From Emiliania huxleyi CCMP1516 (Eukaryota; Haptophyta; Isochrysidales; Noelaerhabdaceae): a DNA stretch of 64,000 nt. The stretch is from NCBI RefSeq assembly GCF_000372725.1, contig NW_005199305.1, positions 2,428 through 66,427 on the forward strand. Direction: 5' to 3'. This document shows positions 9,765 through 19,125 of the stretch, one piece after another. Each line of letters begins with the position of its first letter. Position 1 is the stretch's first letter. Both the position numbers and the translations under genes were made by a program. The notes under the pieces were generated by a model. The model ran no database searches and was not told the DNA's origin. It saw only the letters and a list, made by a program, of their open reading frames with translations.

Positions 9765-11596
9765 CTACAGCGTCTCGATCAGATCTGTCAGCAGCTTGAC
9801 GACCATTCGGAGCGTCGCCTGCGAAGAGGTGTGGGGAGGGTGTGGGGGAGGGGTGTGGGGGAGGGTGCGTGGCGCGGCGGCGGGAGCGGTGACGGGAGCG
9901 AAGCTGGCGACGGGTGGTGGCGACACCACTGGGCGGCCTTTGGGCTCCGCTCGGGTCAGCTCGGGTCAGCTCGGGTCCTCTCGGGTCCTCTCGGGTCCTC
10001 TCGGGTCCTCTCGGGTCCTCTCGGGTCCTCTCGAGGCATCTCGAGGCATCTCGAGGCATCTCGGTCCATCTCGGTCCATCTCGAGGCATCTCGAGGCATC
10101 TCGGGCCTTGGTCGACTTGCCACCAGAAGTCGCGGCGACGGCGGGCTTGGGCGGCGCCTGCGCCAAGATTGGGCGAGATTGGGCGAGATTGGGCGAGATT
10201 GGGCGAGATTGGGCGAGATTGGGCGAGAGTCGTTGCCGAGAGTGATTCCGCCGAGATTCGCCGAGATTCGCCGAGTCAGCTGGGCCGAGATTCTCTGCCG
10301 AGTCGGCTGGGACGAGGTTCGCCGAGGTTCGCCGAGGTTCGCCGAGGTTCGCCGAGGTTGGGGCGAATGGGTATGGGGTGCGGGGCGTGGGGCGGGGCGG
10401 GGCGGGTATGGGTGGGTGTGTGCGGGGCGGGTATGGGCGGGGCGTGACAGGGCGGGTATCGAGGTATCGAGGCGGGTATCGGGGACGGGTCGTGGGGCGT
10501 GGCACGCGCCCTCGCGGCCCGCTTCTGCGCCGGCTTCTCCTCGGGCTCGAACACCTTCTTCTCCACCTGCCGGGAGGGGGGGGGGGGGGGCAGGTTCCGG
10601 GAAGGTTCCGGGAAGGGTCGCCTGGGGGTGCGGAGTGAAGCCACATGTAGACCCCTACCGCCCACATCTCCCAACACCTCCCTTCATCTCCCTCCATCTC
10701 CCCACCCCCCGCATCTCCCTGCTCTCCAAATCTCCCCACATCTCGCGCCTTCTTCCGCCCGCCCCCCTTCTTCCGCTCCGCCAGCGCCGAGACCGGCACC
10801 TGCCGGCGAGGCGAGGCGAGGGTGAGCGAGAGGCGTGCAGCCACGGGTGCGCATGAGTGCGTGTGTGCGTGCGTGTGCGTGCGTGTGTGCGTGAGTGTGT
10901 GTGTGCGTGTGCGTGTGTGTGCGTGCGTGTGTGCGTGAGTGCGTGTGTGCGTGCGTGTGCGTGCGTGTGTGCGTGAGTGTGTGTGTGCGTGTGCGTGTGT
11001 GTGCGTGCGTGTGTGCGTGAGTGTGTGTGTGTGCGTGCGTGGGAATCCGTCAGCGGGTTGAATCGAGGGCGCGGCGGGGGAGCAGCGGTCGGGACACCGC
11101 GCCATGTGTGTTCGGAAGTGTCTCGGAAGTGTCCCGGAAGTGTCTCGGGGACGACGAGCTTCTGCTTGGCGACGCAGTGTCTCGGACGTGTCTCGCAACC
11201 GTGAAGTGTCTCGGAAGTGTCTCGGAAGGGTCTCGGAGAAGTGTGTCGGAAGTGTGTCGGAAGTGTCTCGCCTTGACGAGCTTCTGCTTTGCGATGGTCT
11301 TCTTGGGCGTCGCCTTGGCGGGCGCCTTCTTGGGCGGCGTCGCCTTCTTCACGGGCGCCTGCGGCGGCGGCAGCGGCGGGCGGGTGGGCGGGCGGGGGAA
11401 AGGGGGGGGGAGGTGAGGACAGGCGTGGAGGTGAGGCGGCGGCGGCAGCTCTGGTGGAGGCGGCGGGATGGGTTTTGCAAGGGCGGGCTGCGGGTGGCGT
11501 TGGCGGCGGCGGTGGCGGCACCTTCTTCGGCGGCGGAGCCTTCTTGGCGGGCGCCTTGGCGGCCTTCTTGGGCGGAGCCTTCTTCTTGGCAACCAT
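9765..11596 (-). CDS. Lys/Pro/Ala-rich H1-tail-like small basic protein
   Basis: Six short phase-0 exons give about 124 aa: 11596-11522 (MVAKKKAPPKKAAKAPAKK), 11358-11272 (APVKKATPPKKAPAK...), 10799-10749 (VPVSALAERKK), 10566-10510 (VEKKVFEPEEKPAQKR), 10157-10107 (APPKPAVAATSGGK) and 9818-9765 (ATLRMVVKLLTDLIETL, stop). Each acceptor is a clear GCAG. Four of five donors are GC (AAG|GCGAGA, AAG|GCGCGA, AGG|GCGCGT, AAG|GCCCGA). The AKKAP repeats resemble histone H1 tails or dinoflagellate/bacterial histone-like proteins, so DNA or chromatin binding is plausible. No globular winged-helix was seen, so I do not name it. Further tiny exons inside the long introns cannot be excluded. Confidence 0.6.
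9955..10106 (-). repeat. 10-bp minisatellite starting at a 5' splice site
   Basis: On the gene strand the intron begins GC|CCGAGATGCC and continues as about fifteen 10-bp units (TCGAGATGCC, GACCGAGATG, then ACCCGAGAGG). The first unit is the splice donor itself. Confidence 0.85.
10166..10360 (-). repeat. 10-bp minisatellites at the 3' end of an intron
   Basis: Two arrays in the 10509-10158 intron: AACCTCGGCG-type units near 10313-10360, and CGCCCAATCT units (about six) at 10166-10226. The latter run into the acceptor TTGGCGCAG. Confidence 0.85.
10850..11041. repeat. GTGTGC/GTGCGT microsatellite
   Basis: About 190 bp of alternating purine/pyrimidine GTGCGTGTGTGC-type sequence with longer 50-60 bp higher-order copies. 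It is intronic to the basic protein gene. Alternating purine-pyrimidine tracts can adopt Z-DNA. Confidence 0.9.
11110..11271 (-). repeat. 11-bp minisatellite with a copy of the exon end
   Basis: On the gene strand the intron starts GCGAGACACTTCC and repeats the unit CGAGACACTTC more than ten times. Between units, near 11152-11180, lies GCCAAGCAGAAGCTCGTCGT, almost identical to the last 20 bases of the upstream exon (ending AAGCAGAAGCTCGTCAAG). Confidence 0.85.
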
Positions 11597-12118
11597 ATCT
11601 GCCGGCCGGACAGGGCGGCCGTCACGCGGGCCGTAGTTTCAACCGTGGCGAGAGCGGCGGCGGTGGGTGCAGGTGGTGAGATGGGAGAGGCGACGGCGGC
11701 GCTGGTGCCGCGTTTGGCGGCTGGAGAGCGGCGGCGGCGGGTGCGATCGCGGCAGGTAAGCTCTTGACCTGCCCTTGCTTTCGGCGTTCCACACTTGTGC
11801 ACTTGGGCAGCACACAGGTACAGGGTTCAAGGCGCTGCTTGGCTGCGCGCCCTGCAAGTAAGAGATGCATTCTACCCCCGCCCAAACACCTACACACATC
11901 CTCACCCGAGGGGCGAAGCTGTTCGTATGCCGCCGGCAGCAGCAGCTCTCGAGCTCGCCAAGGGACGAGCTCGACGGAGCCGCGCGGTAGTATACGTCCC
12001 GTCGTGCGTCCTCGCACTCTACTCTCTCCCTCGCTCGCCACCGCGTGCAGCAGCACGGTGCGCGCAAACTCAAAGACAGCGCCGTGAGCGTGAGGGCGCG
12101 AACCAACTGCAACCCCCC
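11597..12118. other. Spacer between basic protein gene and ankyrin A3
   Basis: 5' side of the basic protein gene and 3' side of A3. No gene, RNA or repeat recognised. Any promoter of the basic protein gene should lie here. Confidence 0.45.
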
Positions 12119-13663
12119 CTACTCCGTCTCGCGCGTGATGGCGAAGCCCAAGACGCAGTGGCCAAAGTCGAGCGCCGCGATGCCGTTCGTGGCTCCTGCC
12201 GAGTCGAGGTGGTACCGCTCGTGGATCTCGTAGATCGAGAGGACGAGGAGCGCCGCCCGCGCGCGAGCCGCCGCGGGGAAGAGCGAGTGGCTTGCCGGCG
12301 ACCACGGCGACGCCGCCCGCCGGACCAGCGCCGCCGTCTCGCCCTCGCCGCCCGCGGCGCGCCGCAGCGGCGTCGGCTCGCCCTCGTGCAAGCTTGCGCC
12401 GCTGCGCAGGAGGGAGGTGGCGCGGGCGGCGGTGAGGGTCTCAAGGTGCGCGAGCGGCGTCCAGCCGCGGCTGGCGACCAGCCAGGCGGCGAGGTCGGTG
12501 TGGCCTTGGCTGTTTGCGGCCTCCTCGGGCGTGCCGAAGGGCGTAGCGGCGCGGGAGGCGCCGTAGGAGGAGAGGAGCTTGGCGACCTCGAGGTGGCCCT
12601 GGTGGCACGCAGCGAACAGCGGCGTGGCGCCTTGCTCATCGGCCTGGTCGATCGCCGCGCCGGCCTCGAGAAGCAGCCGGGCGATCTCGAGGTGGCCGTT
12701 GAAGCATGCCATGATCAGCGGCGTGGTGCCGTTCTGCTTGGCTTGGTTGATCGCCGCGCCAGCCTCGAGGAGCAGCCGGACGCACTCGAGCTGGCCCTTC
12801 TGGCACGCCATGAACAGCGGCGTGGCGCCGCCGTTCATCGCTTGGTTGATGTCAGCGCCAGCGTCGCGCAGCAGCCGGACGATCTCGGGGTGGCCCTTCT
12901 GGCTCGCCATGAACAGCGGCGTGACGCCGTTCTGCTTGGCTTGGTTGACCGCTGCGCCAGCCTCGAGAAGCAGCTGCACGCACTCGAGCTGGCCGTTCTG
13001 GCACGCGATGAACAGCGGCGTGGCGCCGACCTTGTCGGTTTGGTTGATCTCAGCGCCAGCGTCGCGCAGCAGCTGGGCGCACTCGAAATGCCCCTCCTGG
13101 CACGCAACGTACAGCGGCGTGAAGCTTTCAGCGTCTGCTTGGTTGACCGCGGCGCCAGCCTCGAGGAGCAGCCGAACGCAGCCGATCTCGCCAGCCAAGC
13201 TCGCAGCACTCAGCGGCGTGGCGCCTTCATCATCGGCCTGGTCGACCGCCGCGTTGGCCTCGAGAAGCAGCCGGACGCACTCGACGTGGCCCTCCTGGCT
13301 CGCGATGGACAGCGGCGTGACGCCGTGCTCTGTGGCTTGGTCGACCGCCGCGCCAGCCTCGCGGAGCAGCCGGGCGCACTCAATCTGCCCCTCCTGGCAC
13401 GCGATATACAGCGCGGAAGCGCCGCCGCTAGTCGTCGCCCCGACACTCGCGCCGCCTTCGAGCAGCAGCCGCACCGCCTCGGCTTGCCCGTGACGAGCGG
13501 CCCAGGTGAGCAGCGTGTCCTGCTTCTCGGTGTCGTGCCGCGCGTCGAGCTGGGCCGCGAGCGACGTGCCGCGCGTCCGCCGCCCGGAGAGGAAGCCGCG
13601 CAGCCAGGCCAGGTCGCCCCGAGCCAGGTCGGCGAGCTGGGTTGGGAGGATGGCGCCGCTCAT
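12119..13663 (-). CDS. Ankyrin-repeat protein A3
   Basis: Single exon, 514 aa. Starts MSGAILPTQLADLARGDLAWL directly after the leader box. It has about 11 ankyrin repeats, the degenerate repeat TPEEAANSQGHTDLAAWL, then the shared C-terminal domain (HLETLTAARATSLLRSGASL through FAITRETE). Several repeats are nearly identical at DNA level to those of A2 and A4, which suggests recent duplication and exchange of repeat blocks. It is arranged head-to-head with A4, with the assembly gap between them. Confidence 0.9.
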   Translation of the reverse strand: MSGAILPTQLADLARGDLAWLRGFLSGRRTRGTSLAAQLDARHDTEKQDTLLTWAARHGQAEAVRLLLEGGASVGATTSGGASALYIACQEGQIECARLLREAGAAVDQATEHGVTPLSIASQEGHVECVRLLLEANAAVDQADDEGATPLSAASLAGEIGCVRLLLEAGAAVNQADAESFTPLYVACQEGHFECAQLLRDAGAEINQTDKVGATPLFIACQNGQLECVQLLLEAGAAVNQAKQNGVTPLFMASQKGHPEIVRLLRDAGADINQAMNGGATPLFMACQKGQLECVRLLLEAGAAINQAKQNGTTPLIMACFNGHLEIARLLLEAGAAIDQADEQGATPLFAACHQGHLEVAKLLSSYGASRAATPFGTPEEAANSQGHTDLAAWLVASRGWTPLAHLETLTAARATSLLRSGASLHEGEPTPLRRAAGGEGETAALVRRAASPWSPASHSLFPAAARARAALLVLSIYEIHERYHLDSAGATNGIAALDFGHCVLGFAITRETE

Positions 13664-14429
13664 GCCGCCAGAAAGAAGAAAAACCTTGGGTGGCGTGAAA
13701 AATTCGCTGTCGGGGGCGTTTAGGGCGGGGTCGGGGAAGGGGGGTGGGGTCGGTCGCATTGGCGGTGGCCGGGGGGGGGGGGCGGGAGGAGGTGGTGGCG
13801 CCCACCGCAATGGCGGCCGTCCCGACGAGCGCCGGGCGAGATCGCGAGGGTCGAGGGTGAGCTCCAAGCCGAGTTCTGAATGGTGAGGGCGTCGGCGGTG
13901 ACACGGAGATGGCGGCGGAGTGAAAGGTGTATAGTGCGAGCGGGTGGACCCCCGAGAGGTGCCGTGTGGTCAATGGACCCACTAGCGCGTGCGGTCCTCG
14001 CAAGCTGGCGGAGGAAGAGACCGAGGTCGGCGGAAAATGCTCCGNNNNNNNNNNNNNNNNNNNNNNNNNNNNNNNNNNNNNNNNNNNNNNNNNNNNNNNN
14101 NNNNNNNNNNNNNNNNNNNNNNNNNNNNNNNNNNNNNNNNNNNNNNNNNNNNNNNNNNNNNNNNNNNNNNNNNNNNNNNNNNNNNNNNNNNNNNNNNNNN
14201 NNNNNNNNNCGTGGTTAGAACCACGCGCCCCTCAGGAGCTTAAGGTAGAGTGTTGATGACCGTGTTTGAGTGGGGGTGGGGGCTTGTAGAGGCGTCAGCG
14301 TAATCGCCGTCCTTTCGTTGCTGTTTGCTGCCCATCACCGCTGACGCGGTCCAGTTGCTCCTCCGTGCCCGGGTCACCCCGTTGGGGGTGACCAAGGACG
14401 ACGACGGAGAGGTACTTCTTTCTGGCGGC
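13664..14429. other. Divergent A3/A4 promoter region with assembly gap
   Basis: Both genes start outward from here, each preceded by TTCTTTCTGGCGGC. The A3 side has G-runs (13738-13790). No other gene is seen. The gap interrupts it, so any bidirectional promoter is incomplete. Confidence 0.5.
14046..14209. other. Assembly gap (164 N)
   Basis: A run of N flanked by GC-rich sequence. The true length of the missing sequence is unknown. Confidence 1.
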
Positions 14430-16175
14430 ATGAGCGGCGCCATCCTCCCAACCCAGCTCGCCGACCTGGCTCGGGGCGACCTGGCCTGGCTGCGCGCCTT
14501 CCTCTCCGGGCGGCGGACGCGCGGCACGTCGCTCGCGGCCCAGCTCGACGCGCGGCACGACACCGGCACGCAGGACACGCTGCTGACCTGGGCCGCTCGT
14601 CACGGGCAGGCCGAGGCGGTGCGGCTGCTGCTCGAGGGCGGCGCGAGCGTCGGGGCGGCTGACAGCGGCGGTGCCACCGCGCTCCTCCTCGCGAGCGAGG
14701 GGGGCCACGTCGACTGCGCCAGGCTGCTCCTCGAGGCGAGCGCAGCGGTCAACCGAGCTGCTGACGGCGGCGTCACGCCGCTGTTCATCGCGTGCGAGAC
14801 GGGGCAGCTCGAGTGCGCCCAGCTGCTTCTCGAGGCGGGCGCGGCGATAGAGCAGCCCACGGACGACGGCACCACGCCGCTGAGCGCTGCGAGCTTCAAC
14901 GGCGAGATCGAATGCGTCCGGCTGCTCCTCGAGGCAGGCGCGGCGGTCAACCAAGCAGACGCTGAAGGCTTCACGCCGCTGTACGTCGCGTGCCAGGAGG
15001 GGCATTTCGAGTGCGCCCAGCTGCTCCTCGAGGCCAGCGCTTCAGTCGACCAGGCCGATGAGCAAGGCATCACGCCGCTGTACATGGCGTGCCAGAACGG
15101 CCACCCGGAGATCGCCCGGCTGCTTCTCGAGGCGAGCGCAGCGGTCAACCAAGCCGAGCAGGATGGCGCCACGCCGCTGTACATGGCGTGCCAGAAGGGC
15201 TACCCCGAGATCGCCCGGCTGCTCCTCGAGGCCGGCGCAGCGATAAACCAGGCCACGCAGAATGGCGTCACGCCGCTGTACGTCGCGTGCCAGAACGGCC
15301 ACCCCGAGATCGCCCGGCTGCTTCTCGAGGCGAGCGCGGCGGTCAACCAAGCCTGCAACAACGGCGGCGCCACGCCGCTGTTCATGGCGTGCCAGCAGGG
15401 CCAGCTCGAGTGCGTTCGGCTGCTTCTCGAGGCCAGCGCGGCGGTCAACCAAGCCAAGGCGGATGGCGCCACGCCGCTGTACATCGCGAGCGAGAAGGGC
15501 CACGTCGAGATCGCCCGGCTGCTGCGCGACGCTGGAGCTGACATCAACCAAGCGGCGAACGATGGTTGCACGCCGCTGTTCATTGCGAGCCAGCAGGGTC
15601 ACGTCGAGATCGCCCGGCTGCTCCTCGAGGCTGGCGCGGCGATCGACCAGGCCGATGAGCAAGGCGCCACACCGCTGTTCGCTGCGTGTTACCAGGGCCA
15701 CCTTGAGGTCGCCAAGCTCCTCTCCTCCTACGGCGCCTCCCGCGCCGCTACGCCCTTCGGCACGCCCGAGGAGGCCGCAAACAGCCAAGGCCACACCGAC
15801 CTCGCCGCCTGGCTGGTCGCCAGCCGCGGCTGGACGCCGCTCGCGCACCTTGAGACCCTCACCGCCGCCCGCGCCACCTCCCTCCTGCGCAGCGGCGCAA
15901 GCCTGCACGAGGGCGAGCCGACGCCGCTGCGGCGCGCAGCGGGCGGCGAGGGCGAGGCGGCGGCGCTGGTCCGGCGGGCGGCGTCGCCGTGGTCGCCGGC
16001 AAGCCACTCGCTCTTCCCCGCGGCGGCTCGCGCGCGGGCGGCGCTCCTCGTCCTCTCGATCTACGAGATCCACGAGCGGTACCACCTCGACTCGGCAGGA
16101 GCCACGAACGGCATCGCGGCGCTCGACTTTGGCCACTGCGTCTTGGGCTTCGCCATCACGCGCGAGACGGAGTAG
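14430..16175 (+). CDS. Ankyrin-repeat protein A4
   Basis: Single exon, 581 aa, the longest local member with about 13 ankyrin repeats. Starts MSGAILPTQLADLARGDLAWL; the ATG is set by the leader box and by A3. The repeats alternate between types ending EAGAAVNQA, EASAAVNQA and DAGADINQA, as in its paralogues. The C-terminal domain is almost identical to A3 and ends CVLGFAITRETE. No targeting signal is seen. A3 and A4 share more detail with each other than with A1 or A5. Confidence 0.9.
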   Translation: MSGAILPTQLADLARGDLAWLRAFLSGRRTRGTSLAAQLDARHDTGTQDTLLTWAARHGQAEAVRLLLEGGASVGAADSGGATALLLASEGGHVDCARLLLEASAAVNRAADGGVTPLFIACETGQLECAQLLLEAGAAIEQPTDDGTTPLSAASFNGEIECVRLLLEAGAAVNQADAEGFTPLYVACQEGHFECAQLLLEASASVDQADEQGITPLYMACQNGHPEIARLLLEASAAVNQAEQDGATPLYMACQKGYPEIARLLLEAGAAINQATQNGVTPLYVACQNGHPEIARLLLEASAAVNQACNNGGATPLFMACQQGQLECVRLLLEASAAVNQAKADGATPLYIASEKGHVEIARLLRDAGADINQAANDGCTPLFIASQQGHVEIARLLLEAGAAIDQADEQGATPLFAACYQGHLEVAKLLSSYGASRAATPFGTPEEAANSQGHTDLAAWLVASRGWTPLAHLETLTAARATSLLRSGASLHEGEPTPLRRAAGGEGEAAALVRRAASPWSPASHSLFPAAARARAALLVLSIYEIHERYHLDSAGATNGIAALDFGHCVLGFAITRETE

Positions 16176-16669
16176 GCCGGAGCCGCGGTGAGAGTCTTTG
16201 CCTCGGCTCCGACCATGGTCGTGGCTCGTGCTGCTTGCTGTCTTGGGTCCGGAACCGCTGTTTGGATTGGGAGAGTGCGCATGTTTTCGCGGCGGGCGGG
16301 GGGGGGGGGGGGGGGGAACAACCCCCCAAGGGAGGGCGATGGGGGAGATTGTAACAAAATGCCACGACACACATATTCCAGGGGTCTGGCTCTGGTACAC
16401 TGGAGACTCTGGCCCAGGAGAGAGGAGTCTCGGACGAGAGGAGACCGGACTGCCTCGTGCACCTGAAAGTGAGTGCCTGCGTGCGCGGGGAACTGCGAGC
16501 TCCATATGGAGCTCCTTTTACCTTTTCATTCCGGCATCCTGGCGGCATGTATGTGTATCGCCGACGGACCACCCCCACCCTCAACGGGAGGGCTGCAGCG
16601 AATGCTTGCCTTCCCCTGTGCGCGGCGTATCACAGTGCCCCGCTTTTGGCGGGCCCTCCATCGCTCTCG
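16176..16669. other. Spacer between convergent A4 and DUF1275 genes
   Basis: Contains a G-run at about 16297-16315. No gene, RNA or repeat family recognised. Confidence 0.45.
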
Positions 16670-18726
16670 TCATCTCCACGGCTGTAGCGCGAGTCCGATG
16701 AGCAGCGCCGCCGGCAGGAGCGACCCTATGCAGTAGATATAGCGGTCATCGACATCGTGAGGACGCCGCTTCGTCGGCGGTGGCTTCACTACCTATGCAG
16801 CACACGCGCGCCGCCTCGGCGCCGCCGACGGCGCCCACGGCGTACGCGACGCAGCAAAAGGCGAGGCGAGTGAGCAGGGCGGACTCTTGGTTCCGCACGT
16901 CGGTGTGCTTGGCGACCGCCTGGCTCAAGGGTGAGAGGGTGGGGGGGGGGGGTTGCCCTGCGTCCGCCTTGGGCCGCGGGAGGGGAGTGGGGCGGCACAC
17001 CTCTCTGACGATGGAGGGCAGGCTGCGCAGCAGGGGCGCCTTCCTCTCCCCCGTGTCCTGCCTCTCGGGGAGAAAGTTGTTGATCGACGGGAACCGCCTG
17101 CCCAGCTCGGGGACGGAGCTCAAGCAGCCTCCCATATCTCCCCATATCTCCCCATATCTCCCCATATCTCCCACCTGCCCAGCTCGGGGACGGAGCTCGA
17201 GCAGCAGCCCTCCAGCTTCCGCCGCACGCGCAGGTACAGGATCTCGGCGATCTTCTGCAGGTTGGTGCCGACGATGACGGTGGAGGTCTTGAGGGAGGAG
17301 CGGGTGGTCCACGCGTTTTGCGCGCCCATCGCAGCGGCGCAAAAGGCGCCGAGGATGCGCCGATCGGTGGAGGGGTACTCGCGGTTCTCGAAGAGGGCGA
17401 TCAGCTCGAGCCTACGTGCTGAGTACGCCAACATGAGGGCGGGAAGGCGGTATGGTGCAGCGTATTGAGAGCACCGCATGGACACAACGGAGAGGATGAC
17501 AGTGAACACAGCGGAATACAGCGGAATACAGCGGAATGCGTGTCTCTCGAGTGCTGGTTGGGATACATGAACACGTATTCTGCTTCTAGGAAGACGAGCC
17601 AGACGAGGAAGCCGCAGATGACGATGGTCGAGTAGCCTGTGCGCAGGGGTGGCGCGGGGCGCTGGGCTGGCCACCAGGTGGTGGCCCATGCACGGCGCGA
17701 GTACCGCTCGCACGGGGCCCCGGAGCAGGGGGGTGGCGGTCTCGCAGAGACCACCCGGCGCCGTGGGACATGGGAGGGGCAGCCAGGCCCTCCACGCTTC
17801 CTCAACGCCACGCCCAGTACTAGCGATTCGCGCAAGCTAGGGGGTGGTGCGGGCTCGCTGTCTCATTGGTGCGCTAGCTGCGAGCAGGGGACGCCGCTCA
17901 CCCCGCCCCATGTGCGACTGAAAGTCCTCCGGCTGCAGAAGCCCCACGTCCTGCATTGGCGCGGGTGAGCTGACGCCGAGCTGCTGCACGCGCCTCCTGG
18001 CAGCGGCGAGGTTGGCGATGATCAGGTCCGCGACCACGCCAACCTGAAAGGCGAAGATGTTGAACCCAGACAGGAAGGCATGCTTCCAGTCGAGCTGAGG
18101 CGGGGGAGCAAGAGGCAGAGGTGAGGCGAGAGGCACAGATGCGAGGAGGCGAGGAGGCGAAAGGCCGCCGCGGGGAGTCCAGCAGCGAGGCTGCGAGCAG
18201 CGAGGCTGCGCACCCGCGCAATGGCCATCGACATGTCAATCACATTGCCCGTCATGAGCGAGCCAAAGGTGCCGAAGCGCGTCTTGGAGTTCGCGTCGAT
18301 CCAGCCGGCGGAGAAGGCAAATGCTACCACCAGAAACTGCGGCGAGACCAGCGACCACGACGCCATCACGCCGCCCCAGACCTGCGAGCGTGTCATCGCT
18401 GCTTTCTGTATGCCGATCGGCGGCGCTGCCTGCGGCGCGGGGACCGCGCCGACCGCTGGCCTTGGCGTCACCGTCTTCCGCTTGATCGCCACCCGCTTGA
18501 TCACCGCCGCCTCGTCCACAAAGAATGGCATCTCCGCGTCCTCGTCAAACATTGGAGTCTTGTCCCAAAGGTCGTCTATCGCCGTCCGATTCATGTTTTG
18601 GGGAAAGTCGACGCTGTCGGCATTCAGGAGCTCAAGCTCCTCTGCGGTGCGGCGCTGGTCTCTGTCCGCTGCCATGCGCGCCGCGTTGTCGCGCAGGCGA
18701 GTGGCTGTGGGGATGGGAGAGCTCAT
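16670..18726 (-). CDS. YoaK/DUF1275-type multipass membrane protein
   Basis: Seven exons modelled: 18726-18214, 18094-17902, 17636-17555, 17411-17175, 17097-17001, 16919-16793, 16725-16670. All junction phases agree. A soluble N-terminus of about 120 residues (MSSPIPTATRLRDNAARMAADR) precedes FAFSAGWIDANSKTRFGTFG and SLMTGNVIDMSMAIA, which match the GxxDA...MTGN core of the bacterial YoaK family. Later spans include FNIFAFQVGVVADLIIA, STIVICGFLVWLVFLEAEYV, AFCAAAMGAQNAWTTR (family ..GLQNA.TRR) and a final CCIGSLLPAALLIGLAL. The family's substrate is not known. Intron 3 appears GC-AG. Introns 4 and 6 are bounded by direct repeats. A bacterial-type domain with many introns suggests an old transfer, not contamination. 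Confidence 0.8.
17098..17206 (-). repeat. Intron made of a 10-bp array plus duplicated exon end
   Basis: On the gene strand the exon ends GAGCTCCGTCCCCGAGCTGG GCAG. The intron then runs GTGGGAGATATGGGGAGATATG (about four 10-bp units). It ends with a second copy of the same roughly 30-base exon end (17098-17128), whose GCAG serves as acceptor. Confidence 0.85.
17505..17543 (-). repeat. 10-bp array close to a GC donor
   Basis: Units ATTCCGCTGT, about three to four copies on the gene strand, start some 15 bases after the donor CA|GCACTC of the DUF1275 gene's third intron. Confidence 0.8.
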
Positions 18727-18858
18727 GGATGGATAGGCTTCGGGTCGGGTCGTGCGGGGAATAGGGCGCGAAAGCGACCGATCCGGATTCACAATCGGGA
18801 GGGTGGGGGACGGCGACTTTCTATCTTTCTATCTATCTTTCAAGTCTGGAGGAACTAA

Positions 18859-18920
<62 letters not shown>

Positions 18921-19125
18921 GAGCCCCTGGCCGTACTCCCCTGGCCGTACTCGCTGGCCGTACCCCCCAGGCCGTACTCCGCCGTACTCCCTGGCCGTAC
19001 CCCCTTGGCCGTAGACCCCTGGCCATACTCCCTGGCCATACTCCCCTGGCCATACTCCCCTGGCCGTACTCCCTGGCCGTACTCCCTGGCCTACAACGCA
19101 TCCGCTCTGACCCCCCGGGCGCACA
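18727..19125. repeat. Hexamer and 14-bp minisatellites
   Basis: After a CTATCTTT-rich stretch (18827-18842) come about ten copies of ATGCCC (18860-18919). A longer array with unit CTGGCCGTACTCCC then runs through 18925-19092, with variants that replace GTAC by ATAC. No gene. It lies upstream of the DUF1275 gene on the other strand, so promoter effects are possible. Confidence 0.9.

Noticed and set aside
9765-11596. Naming the basic protein histone H1
   Set aside because: The AKKAP composition fits an H1 tail, but no globular winged-helix domain was found in any exon.
14640-15660. Regular near-identical units resembling a CRISPR-like array
   Set aside because: The 99-bp units are in-frame ankyrin repeats and have no spacer structure.
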